A DNA stretch of 64,000 nt from Wolbachia endosymbiont of Folsomia candida (GTDB lineage Bacteria > Pseudomonadota > Alphaproteobacteria > Rickettsiales > Anaplasmataceae). The position numbers were made by a program, and so were the translations under genes. The stretch spans positions 744,001 to 808,000 of the forward strand of contig NZ_CP015510.2 in assembly GCF_001931755.2 (NCBI RefSeq). Reading direction: 5' to 3'. The stretch's first letter is position 1; every line of letters starts with the position of its first letter. The notes beneath the pieces were generated by a model. That model had not been told where the DNA came from and ran no database searches. It saw nothing but the letters and a program-made list of their open reading frames with translations. This document shows, one piece after another, positions 10,410 through 18,204 of the stretch.

Positions 10410-11467
10410 AGTTCTAAAAATGTAGTTTTATCGCTTTTCACTTTGTCAACCCAGGATACGGTTTCACTGCTTTGTGGCTTAGCATACTTTATTACTTCAG
10501 TAGACTCTGATCTTCCGGGTCTCATGAAATATCCTTTTTCTACTACCGCTTTGACAGGTATTCCTCCAAACAAGCAGCCCTGTCCCACAATTTCTCCAGC
10601 CTTTTGCAGCTCATTCCATAATTCTTTATTTTCTATCTTAACTTGTATTTGATCATAGTTTTTCACATCTTGGTATACTCTGACGTGTAATTCTCCCAAG
10701 CTAGTAGAAAAAGTTATTATAAAGGTGCTATTATCTGATACATCTGCGTAATTTCTTTCACCATTTTTCCCGGTTTTTAGCTCAACTTTACCATTCCCTA
10801 TTTTTATGATACTGCCGCCAAGTTTTACATTCCCTTTATCAAATCCAAGACTCCTTGCACCCTCTATAACCTTTCCCATGTCTACTATACTATTCTTTGA
10901 AAATTCCATATAAAATGAACGACTGTCAAACTCCACATCCTTGACGGTTCCTGACATAGATGCATTCTCTGCTACTTCTCTCAGCTTTTTAAGTCGGTCC
11001 TGTGTTTGTGGTTCAACTTCCTTTTTCACCTTATTGCAAATTTCAATTATTTTTTCATTATCTAGTCCATCAAAATTACTTAGTTCATCGAAATCCGCTC
11101 CATTTAGTGCTAACTTTGTAATTATGCTTTTCTGCTTGTTTCCTGTAAATTTACTATCATGCATCTTAAGTACTATGACACTGAAAAAACTAAAATCGTC
11201 CTCATTGCGTGCATTTATTCTTATGCCTGAATATAACGCTTCTTCGACAATTTTATTTAATTCGTCTATATTCTTGGCTAAAATAGCCTTTTCCAAAAAT
11301 TCACTTAATTTTCTGTTTTCATACTCGCTTAGCCTGATTTTTCTTAGAGCTGGTTGAAAGGGGTTCAGGTTTTCTGGATAATGTTTATTTGTTTTTGAAG
11401 CAGGTACCAAATTAGCTGACAAGTCTTTAACTATGTCTTTTAATGCATTTTCAGGTATTAAACTCAT
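10406..11467 (-). CDS. Hypothetical prophage-region protein, 353 aa
   Basis: I do not recognise this family. I chose the ATG at 11467 because a GGAGG sits just upstream of it; an ATG four codons earlier would put that site inside the gene. The N-terminal half is helical and charged and contains stretches that look ankyrin-like (NIDELNKIVEEALYSG, ITKLALNGADFDELSN). The C-terminal half looks beta-rich (STFIITFSTSLGELHVRVYQ). There is no signal peptide or membrane segment. It is convergent with the XRE gene and adjoins the toxin-like gene, so it may belong to the same accessory module. Function unknown. Confidence 0.75.
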   Translation of the reverse strand: MSLIPENALKDIVKDLSANLVPASKTNKHYPENLNPFQPALRKIRLSEYENRKLSEFLEKAILAKNIDELNKIVEEALYSGIRINARNEDDFSFFSVIVLKMHDSKFTGNKQKSIITKLALNGADFDELSNFDGLDNEKIIEICNKVKKEVEPQTQDRLKKLREVAENASMSGTVKDVEFDSRSFYMEFSKNSIVDMGKVIEGARSLGFDKGNVKLGGSIIKIGNGKVELKTGKNGERNYADVSDNSTFIITFSTSLGELHVRVYQDVKNYDQIQVKIENKELWNELQKAGEIVGQGCLFGGIPVKAVVEKGYFMRPGRSESTEVIKYAKPQSSETVSWVDKVKSDKTTFLEL

Positions 11468-11762
11468 TGTAGCCTCCATATTTTATACTAATATAAACTT
11501 CAGTTATGAATAAAAGATTAATATAATATGCTCCTTAAGATTAGTCAAGCCTTATAAAGACTATTTATGCTAAACAAAGGATGTAGGAAATAAAACAAAA
11601 AAGTACTAATATATTCTGTATTTTTATTAATAAATAAATTATAAAAAATTTTTAGCAAATGACTTGACTTCCCCCAAAATCGATGGCTTCATGACGACCA
11701 CTGCAAAAAAAAGCAGGGTAAACAATTGAAAATTTTTAGTCATTAATTAGTAGGTAATTTTT
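11468..11762. other. Divergent intergenic region
   Basis: This 295-bp AT-rich spacer separates the divergent hypothetical gene (minus) and radC (plus) and must carry promoters for both. I see no RNA gene and no convincing hairpin in it. Confidence 0.4.
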
Positions 11763-12416
11763 ATGAATAATAGCGAAAACGGAAACAATAGAAAAAAAGA
11801 ACTGGAAACAAGAGTACTATCAAGCAAAGGTAGGTCATTATTTGATCTTGAGCTGGTGGAACTTATTCTATATTCTTCATTCAATAAAGGGGAAAACAAA
11901 GAAGTTGCAGAAAAATTATTAAATCTGTTCAAGAGAATTGGTAAGGTGATTAGCGCTGACTTTCATGAATTAAAGAGTGTAACTGGCATGAACGATTCAG
12001 CAATTGCAAGTATTATGTGTGTGAGAGAAACAATTGAGAGAATGCTCAGAGAAGACTTGAAAGAGCTTCCAATAGTTGAGAATCAGAAAAAATTGATAGA
12101 GTACTTAAAAATAACCATAGCTCAATCAAATAGAGAAAGTTTTCTTGTTCTATATTTAAACAAGAAGTCTCGTATTATCGATGAGTATATTCAGGAGGGA
12201 ACAGCAGATAAAACACCTCTATATGCGAGAGAAGTAATAAAAAGAGCACTACTAGTAGGAGCAACGGCAATGGTTATAGCACACAACCACTTAGGAAGTG
12301 CAAAACCATCACAGCACGATATAAGTTTAACCAAAATCCTATCATTAGCGTGCAGTAGCATGGAGATAGAGTTAATAGACCATATAATTGTGACAGAAAA
12401 AAATTACTTTAGATGA
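11763..12416 (+). CDS. radC: RadC-family JAB-domain protein, probably shortened at the C-terminus
   Basis: This 217-residue protein has the RadC layout: an N-terminal helix-hairpin-helix-like segment (LELVELILYSSFNKGENKEVAEKLL; VTGMNDSAIASI) and a C-terminal JAB/MPN metal-binding fold with the signature AHNHLGSAKPSQHD (HxH plus a downstream Asp). RadC proteins are commonly carried by prophages, including WO; their biochemical role is not settled. The protein stops at VTEKNYFR. Relatives normally continue several residues further, and the IS110 element begins at about this point. The C-terminus was therefore probably replaced by the insertion (inference). Confidence 0.85.
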   Translation: MNNSENGNNRKKELETRVLSSKGRSLFDLELVELILYSSFNKGENKEVAEKLLNLFKRIGKVISADFHELKSVTGMNDSAIASIMCVRETIERMLREDLKELPIVENQKKLIEYLKITIAQSNRESFLVLYLNKKSRIIDEYIQEGTADKTPLYAREVIKRALLVGATAMVIAHNHLGSAKPSQHDISLTKILSLACSSMEIELIDHIIVTEKNYFR

Positions 12417-12419
12417 TAT

Positions 12420-12670
12420 GAATAGTTATTGCTCGGTTGAGAGCATGAGAAGATAATAACTTCTCAGAGTGGATAGGTAGCAGGTTGGGCAAAGCTTGAG
12501 GCTCCCTCTGCTTTTATATGCAGTGAAAGAAGACCTCGTACTTTAGATTAACCGCACCTGCCACCGAAAACCATCGTGCGGCCCATAAAATTCGGTGACC
12601 GCGTATAGGAGTTTGGATCAACCGGCAATATTCTACTCTGATATATTATTATGCAATTGGAGGAAAAAGT
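12420..12670 (+). ncRNA. Candidate IS110 bridge RNA / structured left end
   Basis: This non-coding stretch just upstream of the IS110 transposase gene is more GC-rich than its surroundings. It contains a perfect 7-bp stem TGAGAAG (12446-12452) / CTTCTCA (12460-12466). Two further pairings are possible: CACCGAA (12562-12568) with TTCGGTG (12591-12597), and CCGCAC (12552-12557) with GTGCGG (12576-12581). Members of the IS110 group encode a bridge RNA between the left end and the transposase that pairs with target and donor DNA. Position and structure fit that role. Transcription and the exact ends are inferred. Confidence 0.5.
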
Positions 12671-13525
12671 ATGCGTTACATTGGAGTTGATTTACATACA
12701 AATAGCTTCACTGCCTGTTATTTAGAGCAAGAAAAACCAGAATATATTCGCACGTTTCGCTTGCAGGATATAAACAATTTTATTGAGAATCTTCAGCCAA
12801 CAGATGAAGTAGCTTTAGAAGCAACAGGTAACAGCTGTTTCTTTTATGATGAAGTGTTACCTTACGTCAAGCGTGTGGTAATAATTGCTCCTTTGCAATT
12901 CGAAGTTATTCGCCGTTCTGTACACAAGACAGATAAGCATGATGCAAGAGCTATTGCTTTTTTTCTAAGCAAGGATATGCTGCCTGAAGCAAGATGCAAA
13001 AACACACAATATCAGCAATTAGTTTCTCTTCTTAAAACAAGAGAACAGTTAGTAAAATCACGGATATCTTTGATTAACAAAATGCACAGTCTTTTTAATT
13101 ACCACGGAATAAAAATTAAAAAGGAAGCACTGACAACCAAAACGGGGTTTAAACGTGCTATTCAAAAACATAATTGGTGTCATTTGGAAAAAGTTGAAAT
13201 TGAAGTGATCAGCTATCACCTAGAAGCTATACGAGAAAGCCTCAAGAAACTTGAAAAGGAAATTGAAACTTTTGTTAAACAGCTTCCTGGATTTTATAAT
13301 CTCATTAGCATTAAAGGCATTGGTGTAATTTCTGCAGCTGTTTTTATTACAACAATTGGTGATATTAATGACTTTCGCGATCCTGAAAAACTCACTGCTT
13401 ATTTTGGAGTTGTACCATATGTTTCTCAATCTAATCAACAGTGCACGATTGGAAGGATTACCAAACGAGGGTCGAAAATGGCACGCACTGCTTTAATACA
13501 GTGTACTTGGGTTGCTCATGGTTAG
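12671..13525 (+). pseudogene. IS110-family transposase, 5' part, interrupted by the serine-recombinase element
   Basis: The N-terminal DEDD (RuvC-like) nuclease domain is intact: MRYIGVDLHTNS (first Asp), LEATGNSCFFYDE and HKTDKHDARAIAFFL. The C-terminal serine domain follows, with IKGIGVISAAVFITTIGD and GRITKRGSKMARTAL. IS110 sequence ends at the GCT codon 13514-13516, and the last two codons and stop at 13525 come from the inserted element. The missing 56 residues are found at 16101-16268. Joining 12671-13516 to them gives a 338-residue protein, the normal length for the family. An SD-like GGAGG lies just before the start. Inactive as it stands unless the insert is excised. Confidence 0.9.
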
Positions 13526-13833
13526 AATTAACTGCACCTAAGTCCAGTCGATATTCGGGATACGCTACTATTACTCATCCATTCCATCCATGGAAGGGGA
13601 AAAGTTTTCAAATATTATCAACAAAAAACTTTAATAATCGGGATATATTTAGTTTGAAAACGTTGACGCGTGGTACAGTAGGCATTCCACGTGATTGGAC
13701 AGACAAAGCAGATCCTAATCTTTATCAAACCCTTACTGATTTATCGCCTATTTTATCGTTTTCCCATCTTCAGCAGTTAGTTAAATTAGTTACCAATCTT
13801 GATCAAGCTAAAAATAGCAAAGAGGTTGATTAA
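13519..13833 (+). CDS. DUF5372-like accessory protein, start codon located at the other end of the element
   Basis: The body reads WLELTAPKSS, then HPFHPWKGKSFQIL, RGTVGIPRDWTD and a helical tail ending NSKEVD. This resembles the small DUF5372-type proteins found beside serine recombinases, with the HPF and IPxxWTD patterns. The frame runs back into IS110 sequence, but after the element boundary no ATG, GTG or TTG is in frame. The ATG at 16085-16087 (MKLSC, preceded by GGAGGTG) becomes in frame when the element ends are joined, giving about 110 residues. In the integrated state it may be silent, or it may be made as a fusion from the ATG at 13441. Role unknown; it may assist recombination. 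Confidence 0.7.
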   Translation, partial: WLELTAPKSSRYSGYATITHPFHPWKGKSFQILSTKNFNNRDIFSLKTLTRGTVGIPRDWTDKADPNLYQTLTDLSPILSFSHLQQLVKLVTNLDQAKNSKEVD

Positions 13834-13867
13834 TGACTAACACAGAAACGATTATAGGAAAGAAATT

Positions 13868-14098
13868 ATGCCATTGGAAGGAAAAACCTCCGTAATATCA
13901 GTAGATGCTACCAGGATAGCTATTTGTATAGCAAACATGTTGCATGAGTATTTAATAGTGGAACAACAATTGATTAAAACGGAGGATATTAATAATGACA
14001 GCACACAAAATTCAGAACCACCATATATTAAAACCAGCATACGTTTATTTAAGGCAATCAACAATGGGACAGGTAAGGCTCAATCAGGAGAGTACTGA
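13868..14098 (+). CDS. Small protein of the recombinase element
   Basis: This 76-codon frame has a plausible ribosome-binding site (GGAAAG) and ends inside the recombinase gene, overlapping it by 104 bp in another frame. The first ~50 residues look like a compact helical segment (VDATRIAICIANMLHEYLIV); the overlapping tail is of low quality. Short genes between a DUF5372-type gene and a recombinase occur in such elements as I understand them. I do not recognise a family. It could be partly a chance frame. Confidence 0.4.
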   Translation: MPLEGKTSVISVDATRIAICIANMLHEYLIVEQQLIKTEDINNDSTQNSEPPYIKTSIRLFKAINNGTGKAQSGEY

Positions 14099-16088
14099 AA
14101 GGCAGTATAAACTGAAAGATAAAGCGCAACAAATGGGATGGTCTCAGAATGCCATAAGAGTTTTAGATGATGATTTAGGGATTTCAGGAGCTCAAGCTAA
14201 TAATCGAGAAGATTTTAAAATATTAGTTGCTGATGTATCAATGGGAAAAGTAGGAGCCGTGTTTGTACTGGAAGCGTCGAGATTATCTAGATCTTGCAGT
14301 GATTGGCATAGATTACTGGAATTATGTGCTTTAACAGATACATTGATTATAGATGAAGATGGTTGTTACAATCCTAATGACTTCAACGACCAATTGGTAC
14401 TTGGGCTAAAAGGAACGATATCACACGCAGAGTTGCATTTCATCCGTGCTAGACTTTTAGGAGGTAAGGTAAATAAGGCTAAGAAAGGAGAGCTTCGATT
14501 TCCTCTCCCAGTAGGATTTTGCTATGATGATGAAGGTAATACTAGATTTGACGATAATGAGCAAGTAAGAAGTGTGATTCAATTATTGTTTAAAGTATTT
14601 AAAGAAAAGGGCAGTGCTTATGGAGTAGTACATCATTTTGGTAAGAACAAAATACAGTTTCCAAAACGAGCATATGGTGGTATTTGGAAAGGAAAGTTAA
14701 TATGGGGAGCACTGACACATTCTAGGGTATGTTCAGTATTAAAAAACCCTTCTTATGCTGGAGCTTATGTTTATGGTCGCTTTAAATATCAGAAAAAATT
14801 ATCAAGTACTGGATTGGTCAAGACAACAGTAGTTCGCCTACCGACAGAAGCCTGGCATACAATGATAAAAAACCACCACGAAGGTTATATAACGTGGGAA
14901 GAATATGTAGCAAATAAAAAGGTTTTAGCAAATAATCAAACCAGTGGAGAAGAGAATATGCTACCTACAGCAGTACGAGAAGGATTGGGATTATTGCAGG
15001 GATTATTAATTTGTAGTTACTGCGGCTGTCGTCTTACTGTAAGGTATAAGAGCAAAGGTGGTGTTCTTGCTGTTTATGAATGTAATTGGAAAAAGAAGTG
15101 GGGAGAAGATAGTAAGAGTTGTTTTTCTGTTTATGGAAATCCTCTGGATGAAGCTATCGTAAAAAGAGTATTGGAAGTCATGGAACCTGCGCAAATTGAG
15201 ATTGCCGTAAAAGCATTTGAAGAATTGGAGCAACGAGGTCACATGCTAGATAAACAATGGCAAATGCAGATAAAAAGAGCAGATTATGAAGTACAACTGG
15301 CACAGAGACGTTATGAAGAAGTAGACCCATCAAATCGCCTAGTAGCTGGAACATTGGAGAAACGTTGGAACGAAGCTTTAATAGCATTGGAAGAAGCACA
15401 GAATCAATATGATGAATATAAGAAAAATGATGTACTTACAGCTACAAAACAACAAAAAGAGAAAGTGTTGGCACTAGCTCAGGACTTACCACGCTTATGG
15501 AATGCAGAATCAACAAGTGCAAGAGATCGAAAGCGTATTTTACGACTTCTAGTTAAGGATATTACTGTTGAAAAACTACGTAGTGAACAAAAAGCAGTAC
15601 TACATATACGCTGGCAAACAAATGCTATAGAGGACTTAGAGGTGCAATTGCCAAAAAAATCCTATGACAGATGGAGGCATTCAGATGATATAATTGATCG
15701 GATAAGACAGCTATCGAAAACAATGACTGATGAACAAATTATTAGTTTGTTAAACCAAGAGGGGCTGACAACAAATAAAGGTAATCCTTTTACTATAAAA
15801 AGTATGAAATGGATTCGATTTAAACATAAGATCCCAGCACTATGTAATCAAAAATCTGAAGAAGAGTTATCAGTGAAACAAGTTGCAGAAAAATTCAATG
15901 TCAGTCATTACGTAGTACGTTATTGGATTGAACGTAAGTTTATTAATGCACGACGTATTGGTGAAAGGTTCTGGATATCGATAAGTTTAGAACAAGAACT
16001 GGAGTTAAAAAAACGTATTGAGAGCTCTTCTAAAATAGCAATTGCAAGGTTGAAATCACAAAAACAAATTGAAGGAGGTGTATTATGA
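13995..16088 (+). CDS. Large serine recombinase
   Basis: This 697-residue protein starts with a resolvase/invertase domain: YVYLRQSTMGQV holds the likely catalytic Ser near residue 22, and FVLEASRLSRSCSDW the conserved arginines. A recombinase domain follows (KGELRFPLPVGFCYDDEG, VCSVLKNPSYAGAYVYGR). A zinc ribbon comes next (CSYCGCRL ... YECNWKKKW ... KSCFSVYG), then a coiled coil. The C-terminus has a MerR/excisionase-like helix-turn-helix (VKQVAEKFNVSHYVVRYWIE). It should catalyse integration and excision of this element. The stop overlaps the displaced DUF5372 start (ATGA), suggesting translational coupling in the circular form. No inactivating change is visible. Confidence 0.92.
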   Translation: MTAHKIQNHHILKPAYVYLRQSTMGQVRLNQESTERQYKLKDKAQQMGWSQNAIRVLDDDLGISGAQANNREDFKILVADVSMGKVGAVFVLEASRLSRSCSDWHRLLELCALTDTLIIDEDGCYNPNDFNDQLVLGLKGTISHAELHFIRARLLGGKVNKAKKGELRFPLPVGFCYDDEGNTRFDDNEQVRSVIQLLFKVFKEKGSAYGVVHHFGKNKIQFPKRAYGGIWKGKLIWGALTHSRVCSVLKNPSYAGAYVYGRFKYQKKLSSTGLVKTTVVRLPTEAWHTMIKNHHEGYITWEEYVANKKVLANNQTSGEENMLPTAVREGLGLLQGLLICSYCGCRLTVRYKSKGGVLAVYECNWKKKWGEDSKSCFSVYGNPLDEAIVKRVLEVMEPAQIEIAVKAFEELEQRGHMLDKQWQMQIKRADYEVQLAQRRYEEVDPSNRLVAGTLEKRWNEALIALEEAQNQYDEYKKNDVLTATKQQKEKVLALAQDLPRLWNAESTSARDRKRILRLLVKDITVEKLRSEQKAVLHIRWQTNAIEDLEVQLPKKSYDRWRHSDDIIDRIRQLSKTMTDEQIISLLNQEGLTTNKGNPFTIKSMKWIRFKHKIPALCNQKSEEELSVKQVAEKFNVSHYVVRYWIERKFINARRIGERFWISISLEQELELKKRIESSSKIAIARLKSQKQIEGGVL

Positions 16089-16097
16089 AGTTATCGT

Positions 16098-16271
16098 GCT
16101 ATACGTTATAGTCCTTACTTGAAAAGTTTCTATGAAAATGTGAAAAAAAGGCGTGGTTCTGCTAAGGCCATTATTGCTACTGCTAGGAAATTCCTGACAA
16201 CCATTTTCTATACGCTTAAAAAGAACTGGATTTTTAAAGATTTCACAAAATTTGAATTTTTTATTGGATAA
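16098..16271 (+). pseudogene. IS110-family transposase, displaced C-terminal part
   Basis: After GCT the frame reads IRYSPYLKSFYENVKKRRG, then KAIIATARKFLTTIFYTLKK and ends FEFFIG plus stop. This is the usual end of IS110 transposases (RYxPxLxxFYxxxxxRG). It continues in frame from codon GCT at 13514-13516, separated from its N-terminal part by the recombinase element. It has no start of its own. Confidence 0.9.
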
Positions 16272-16549
16272 TAATCGTGAAGGAAAATATGGAACCTTAG
16301 TTTTATAAGCTAATGAATATGTGCATAAGTACTTAAAATATGTGGGGACATACTTATACACATATTCATTAGCTACATTAATTTAAAAAAGATTAATTAA
16401 AAACTTGGTGTTTTTGTTGCCAATGAAACAACTTTTGATTGAATCAGATGGCACAGTAATAAATAAAAAATTGTATTAGAGCTGAATTTTATATCAGAAA
16501 ATGTTTTGGGTAATGCAAAAAATCATTATTGACTTTTATGCAATTTAGA
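16272..16549. other. Non-coding stretch between two IS110 tails
   Basis: AT-rich DNA with no convincing gene. It includes a long imperfect hairpin (listed separately) just after the IS110 stop. A minus-strand frame across this area has no family features and overlaps IS110 coding DNA. Confidence 0.4.
16308..16374. repeat. Long imperfect inverted repeat
   Basis: Arms AGCTAATGAATATGTG (16308-16323) and CACATATTCATTAGCT (16359-16374) are perfect 16-bp complements. The pairing continues inward for about 8 more positions with two mismatches, around a loop of roughly 19 bases. It lies about 35 bp past the IS110 stop. It may be a terminator of IS110 transcription or the end of another element; there is no T tract to favour the former. 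Confidence 0.6.
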
Positions 16550-16639
16550 GCTGCTGAGAAATTGCTGACAGAAATTTTCTACACACTTAAAAATAACTGG
16601 GTTTTTAAAGATTTTACAAAATATGAAATTTATAATTGA
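16550..16639 (+). pseudogene. Second IS110-family transposase tail fragment
   Basis: The fragment reads AAEKLLTEIFYTLKNNWVFK and ends KYEIYN plus stop. It is clearly related to, but diverged from, the last 30 residues of the tail at 16098-16271 (FLTTIFYTLKKNWIFKDF). It lies immediately next to the broken DUF2163 gene and probably marks the IS110-type insertion that truncated it. Confidence 0.75.
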
Positions 16640-16645
16640 CAACAA

Positions 16646-17062
16646 TCATAGGAGCTTTGCTGAGAGCCCTCTAATCTCAACGATAAATCTTCCACTATTT
16701 AATGTTATTTTACCAAAAGTTCCTGAATATAGATTCATTGTCCCTTGACTTAAGTTTTTATAATTTACAAGAAAAATTTCAATATTTGCAAAGTCATATT
16801 TGCCTGATAAAACATCTTCTTGCTTAATGTCATCACTATTTAATATTCCTTCAATTTCTAGATTATCGCTTTTTAAGTTGGTATTTAGTATTATGCTACT
16901 TGCTGTAAATCCGCTTGAAGATTTATACATTACATTATCGATATTTAAGTCTTCATCATAGTCAGTGAATCCCATTATTTTTTCACTGGCAAGTGTTAAT
17001 TTCCAGCATGTAGAAACAGTAAGTAATTCTTCAGATAAGTGATTTTTTAGTGTTGTTTGCAT
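16646..17062 (-). pseudogene. DUF2163 phage/GTA tail protein, N-terminal fragment
   Basis: The 138 residues match the N-terminal half of DUF2163 (BR0599-type) proteins: a GFTDYDEDLNID motif, a SGFTASSI patch, LEIEGILNSDDI, and a GKYDFANIEIFLVNY stretch ending IRGLSAKLL. In the Rhodobacter capsulatus gene transfer agent, a DUF2163 protein is a tail component encoded next to the peptidase and megatron genes. A good AGGAGG precedes the ATG. Full-length relatives are about twice as long; here the frame ends where an IS110 tail begins, so the C-terminal domain is lost. Probably non-functional. Confidence 0.8.
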
Positions 17063-17173
17063 AGTTGCCTCCTAATTTTTATGGTTAAAATAGATAAATT
17101 TTTTCTGTCGTCCTATATAGGATCCAGTTTAAAGAAAATTCCTGGATTTTACTGTTATGTGCGCAAATATCTA

Positions 17174-17440
17174 GAAGGGAAGGGGGAGGATAAATCTGAA
17201 CCCTAACTTAGCCAATAAGGAAGGCACGTAGATTTTGCTTCCATACGACATAGAATTAAAAAGACAGGACAGTATTTTTGGAATTGTATCTAGTATTATG
17301 AGGTTAGTCTAAACTCTCAGTATATTTATAGTCGTATATTTGGAATCTTGGAAGTAATTTTATTCAAGTAAATGCTATTTTTGGTAAAAGTGAATGTTCA
17401 AAAGTCATAATTCTTGATTGTAACGTTTGTATAATTGTGT
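17174..17440 (+). mobile_element. Degenerate IS110 remnant (left end plus 3' scrap)
   Basis: This segment aligns by eye with the region upstream of the IS110 copy at 46591. Shared blocks include 'ggttagtctaaactctcag', 'atttatagtc' and 'agtaaatgctatttt'. After 'gctatttttgg' it jumps to sequence like the 3' part of the same element ('caaaagtcata'), so the transposase is almost wholly deleted. It is useful as an independent copy of the presumed bridge-RNA region. Confidence 0.7.
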
Positions 17441-17499
17441 ACTTGATGATGTGTTCTATGGATAAAAATGTTTTAATGAGTTTTATGAACAAATGTTTA

Positions 17500-17528
17500 T
17501 TGAAAAATTAAAAAGAATGTTGTATAAT
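17500..17528 (+). promoter_or_regulatory. Sigma-70-type promoter of the relBE pair
   Basis: TTGAAA (17500-17505) and TATAAT (17523-17528) are separated by 17 bp and lie 26 bp before the relB ATG. The boxes and spacing are near consensus. No operator palindrome is obvious, though RelB-type antitoxins usually bind their own promoter. Confidence 0.6.
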
Positions 17529-17554
17529 TAATGTAAATTTTCTTGGTTAAATAT

Positions 17555-17818
17555 ATGGAACACGCAAGAATTAATGTGACTTTTAATCCAGAAACTTCAC
17601 AGCATCTTACTGAATTAGCTAAAGTTACTAATCTGTCTGTACAAGAACTAGCAGAAAAGTTGATGCAAGAAGCAATTGCATTTGAGGAAGAAGATATTGC
17701 GTTATCTAAAATTGCTAATGAGCGTGATGTTCCAGGTGCAAAGATGATAAGAAGTGGTGATGTGGACTGGGGTAAAATATTATCTGCAAGGACGATTAAA
17801 AATGGGGACATAAACTGA
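17555..17818 (+). CDS. relB: RelB-like antitoxin
   Basis: The protein of about 87 residues begins MEHARINVTFNPET, followed by ELAKVTNLSVQELAEKLM, a ribbon-helix-helix-like DNA-binding start, and an acidic helical tail (FEEEDIALSKIANERD). A TTG four codons upstream is another possible start. It should neutralise the downstream RelE and repress the operon. The pair follows a strong promoter and lies between prophage debris and an ankyrin gene. Family assignment rests on the gene pair and the general pattern. Confidence 0.75.
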   Translation: MEHARINVTFNPETSQHLTELAKVTNLSVQELAEKLMQEAIAFEEEDIALSKIANERDVPGAKMIRSGDVDWGKILSARTIKNGDIN

Positions 17819-18078
17819 AATATGATATTATCTATTTAGAAAAAGTTCTTGAGAAGGATTTTCTTATTTTACCACCAACAATAAGGTTAAGAGTTAAAAA
17901 AGCTATAGATGAGCGGCTTAGAATTGACCCAATTGGCCTTGGTGAGCCATTGCGCCATAGCTTTAAAGGGCACAGAAGATTAAGAGTAGGCGATTATCGG
18001 ATTCTTTATAGGATAGATAAATTGGAACACACAGTAATTATCACAGAAATAGGGCACAGAAAAGATATTTATGAATAA
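17815..18078 (+). CDS. relE: RelE/ParE-family toxin, non-ATG start
   Basis: The frame reads KYDIIYLEKVLEKDFLILPP, then GLGEPLRHSFKGHRRLRVGD, YRILYRIDKLEHTVIITEIG and HRKDIYE plus stop. This is the typical RelE core, with LRxGDYRILYRI and a C-terminal HRKDIY. RelE toxins cleave mRNA on the ribosome. No ATG, GTG or TTG is available in frame near the relB stop. CTG at 17815, overlapping that stop, is the best start, giving 87 residues. The weak start may keep toxin low relative to antitoxin (inference). Confidence 0.8.
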   Translation: MKYDIIYLEKVLEKDFLILPPTIRLRVKKAIDERLRIDPIGLGEPLRHSFKGHRRLRVGDYRILYRIDKLEHTVIITEIGHRKDIYE

Positions 18079-18204
18079 AGCTAGGTGTTTGTACAGTTAT
18101 GTGCTTGACACCATTAGGTGTTTTTAGCTATTTACCATATTATTTTAGTTTTTATTAAATAATGCAATGTAAAAAGGTTGTTTATGCATTATGAATAATA
18201 TATT

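Larger units (their letters stand above)
13517..16100 (+). mobile_element. 2.58-kb serine-recombinase element inserted in an IS110 transposase gene
   Basis: The two flanks are the halves of one IS110 transposase gene, which fixes the boundaries to within the shared trinucleotide GCT (13514-13516 and 16098-16100). The cargo is a DUF5372-like gene lacking a start codon, a short gene of 76 codons, and a large serine recombinase. There are no long terminal repeats, as expected for conservative integration by a serine recombinase with a 2-bp crossover (GC or CT). Joining the two ends across GCT creates a continuous operon in a circle (see the first finding). The reconstruction is directly visible; excision activity is inferred. 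Confidence 0.85.

Noticed and set aside
16083-16361. Minus-strand frame of 92 codons over the IS110 tail
   Set aside because: It overlaps the proven IS110 coding tail and has no ribosome-binding site or family pattern.
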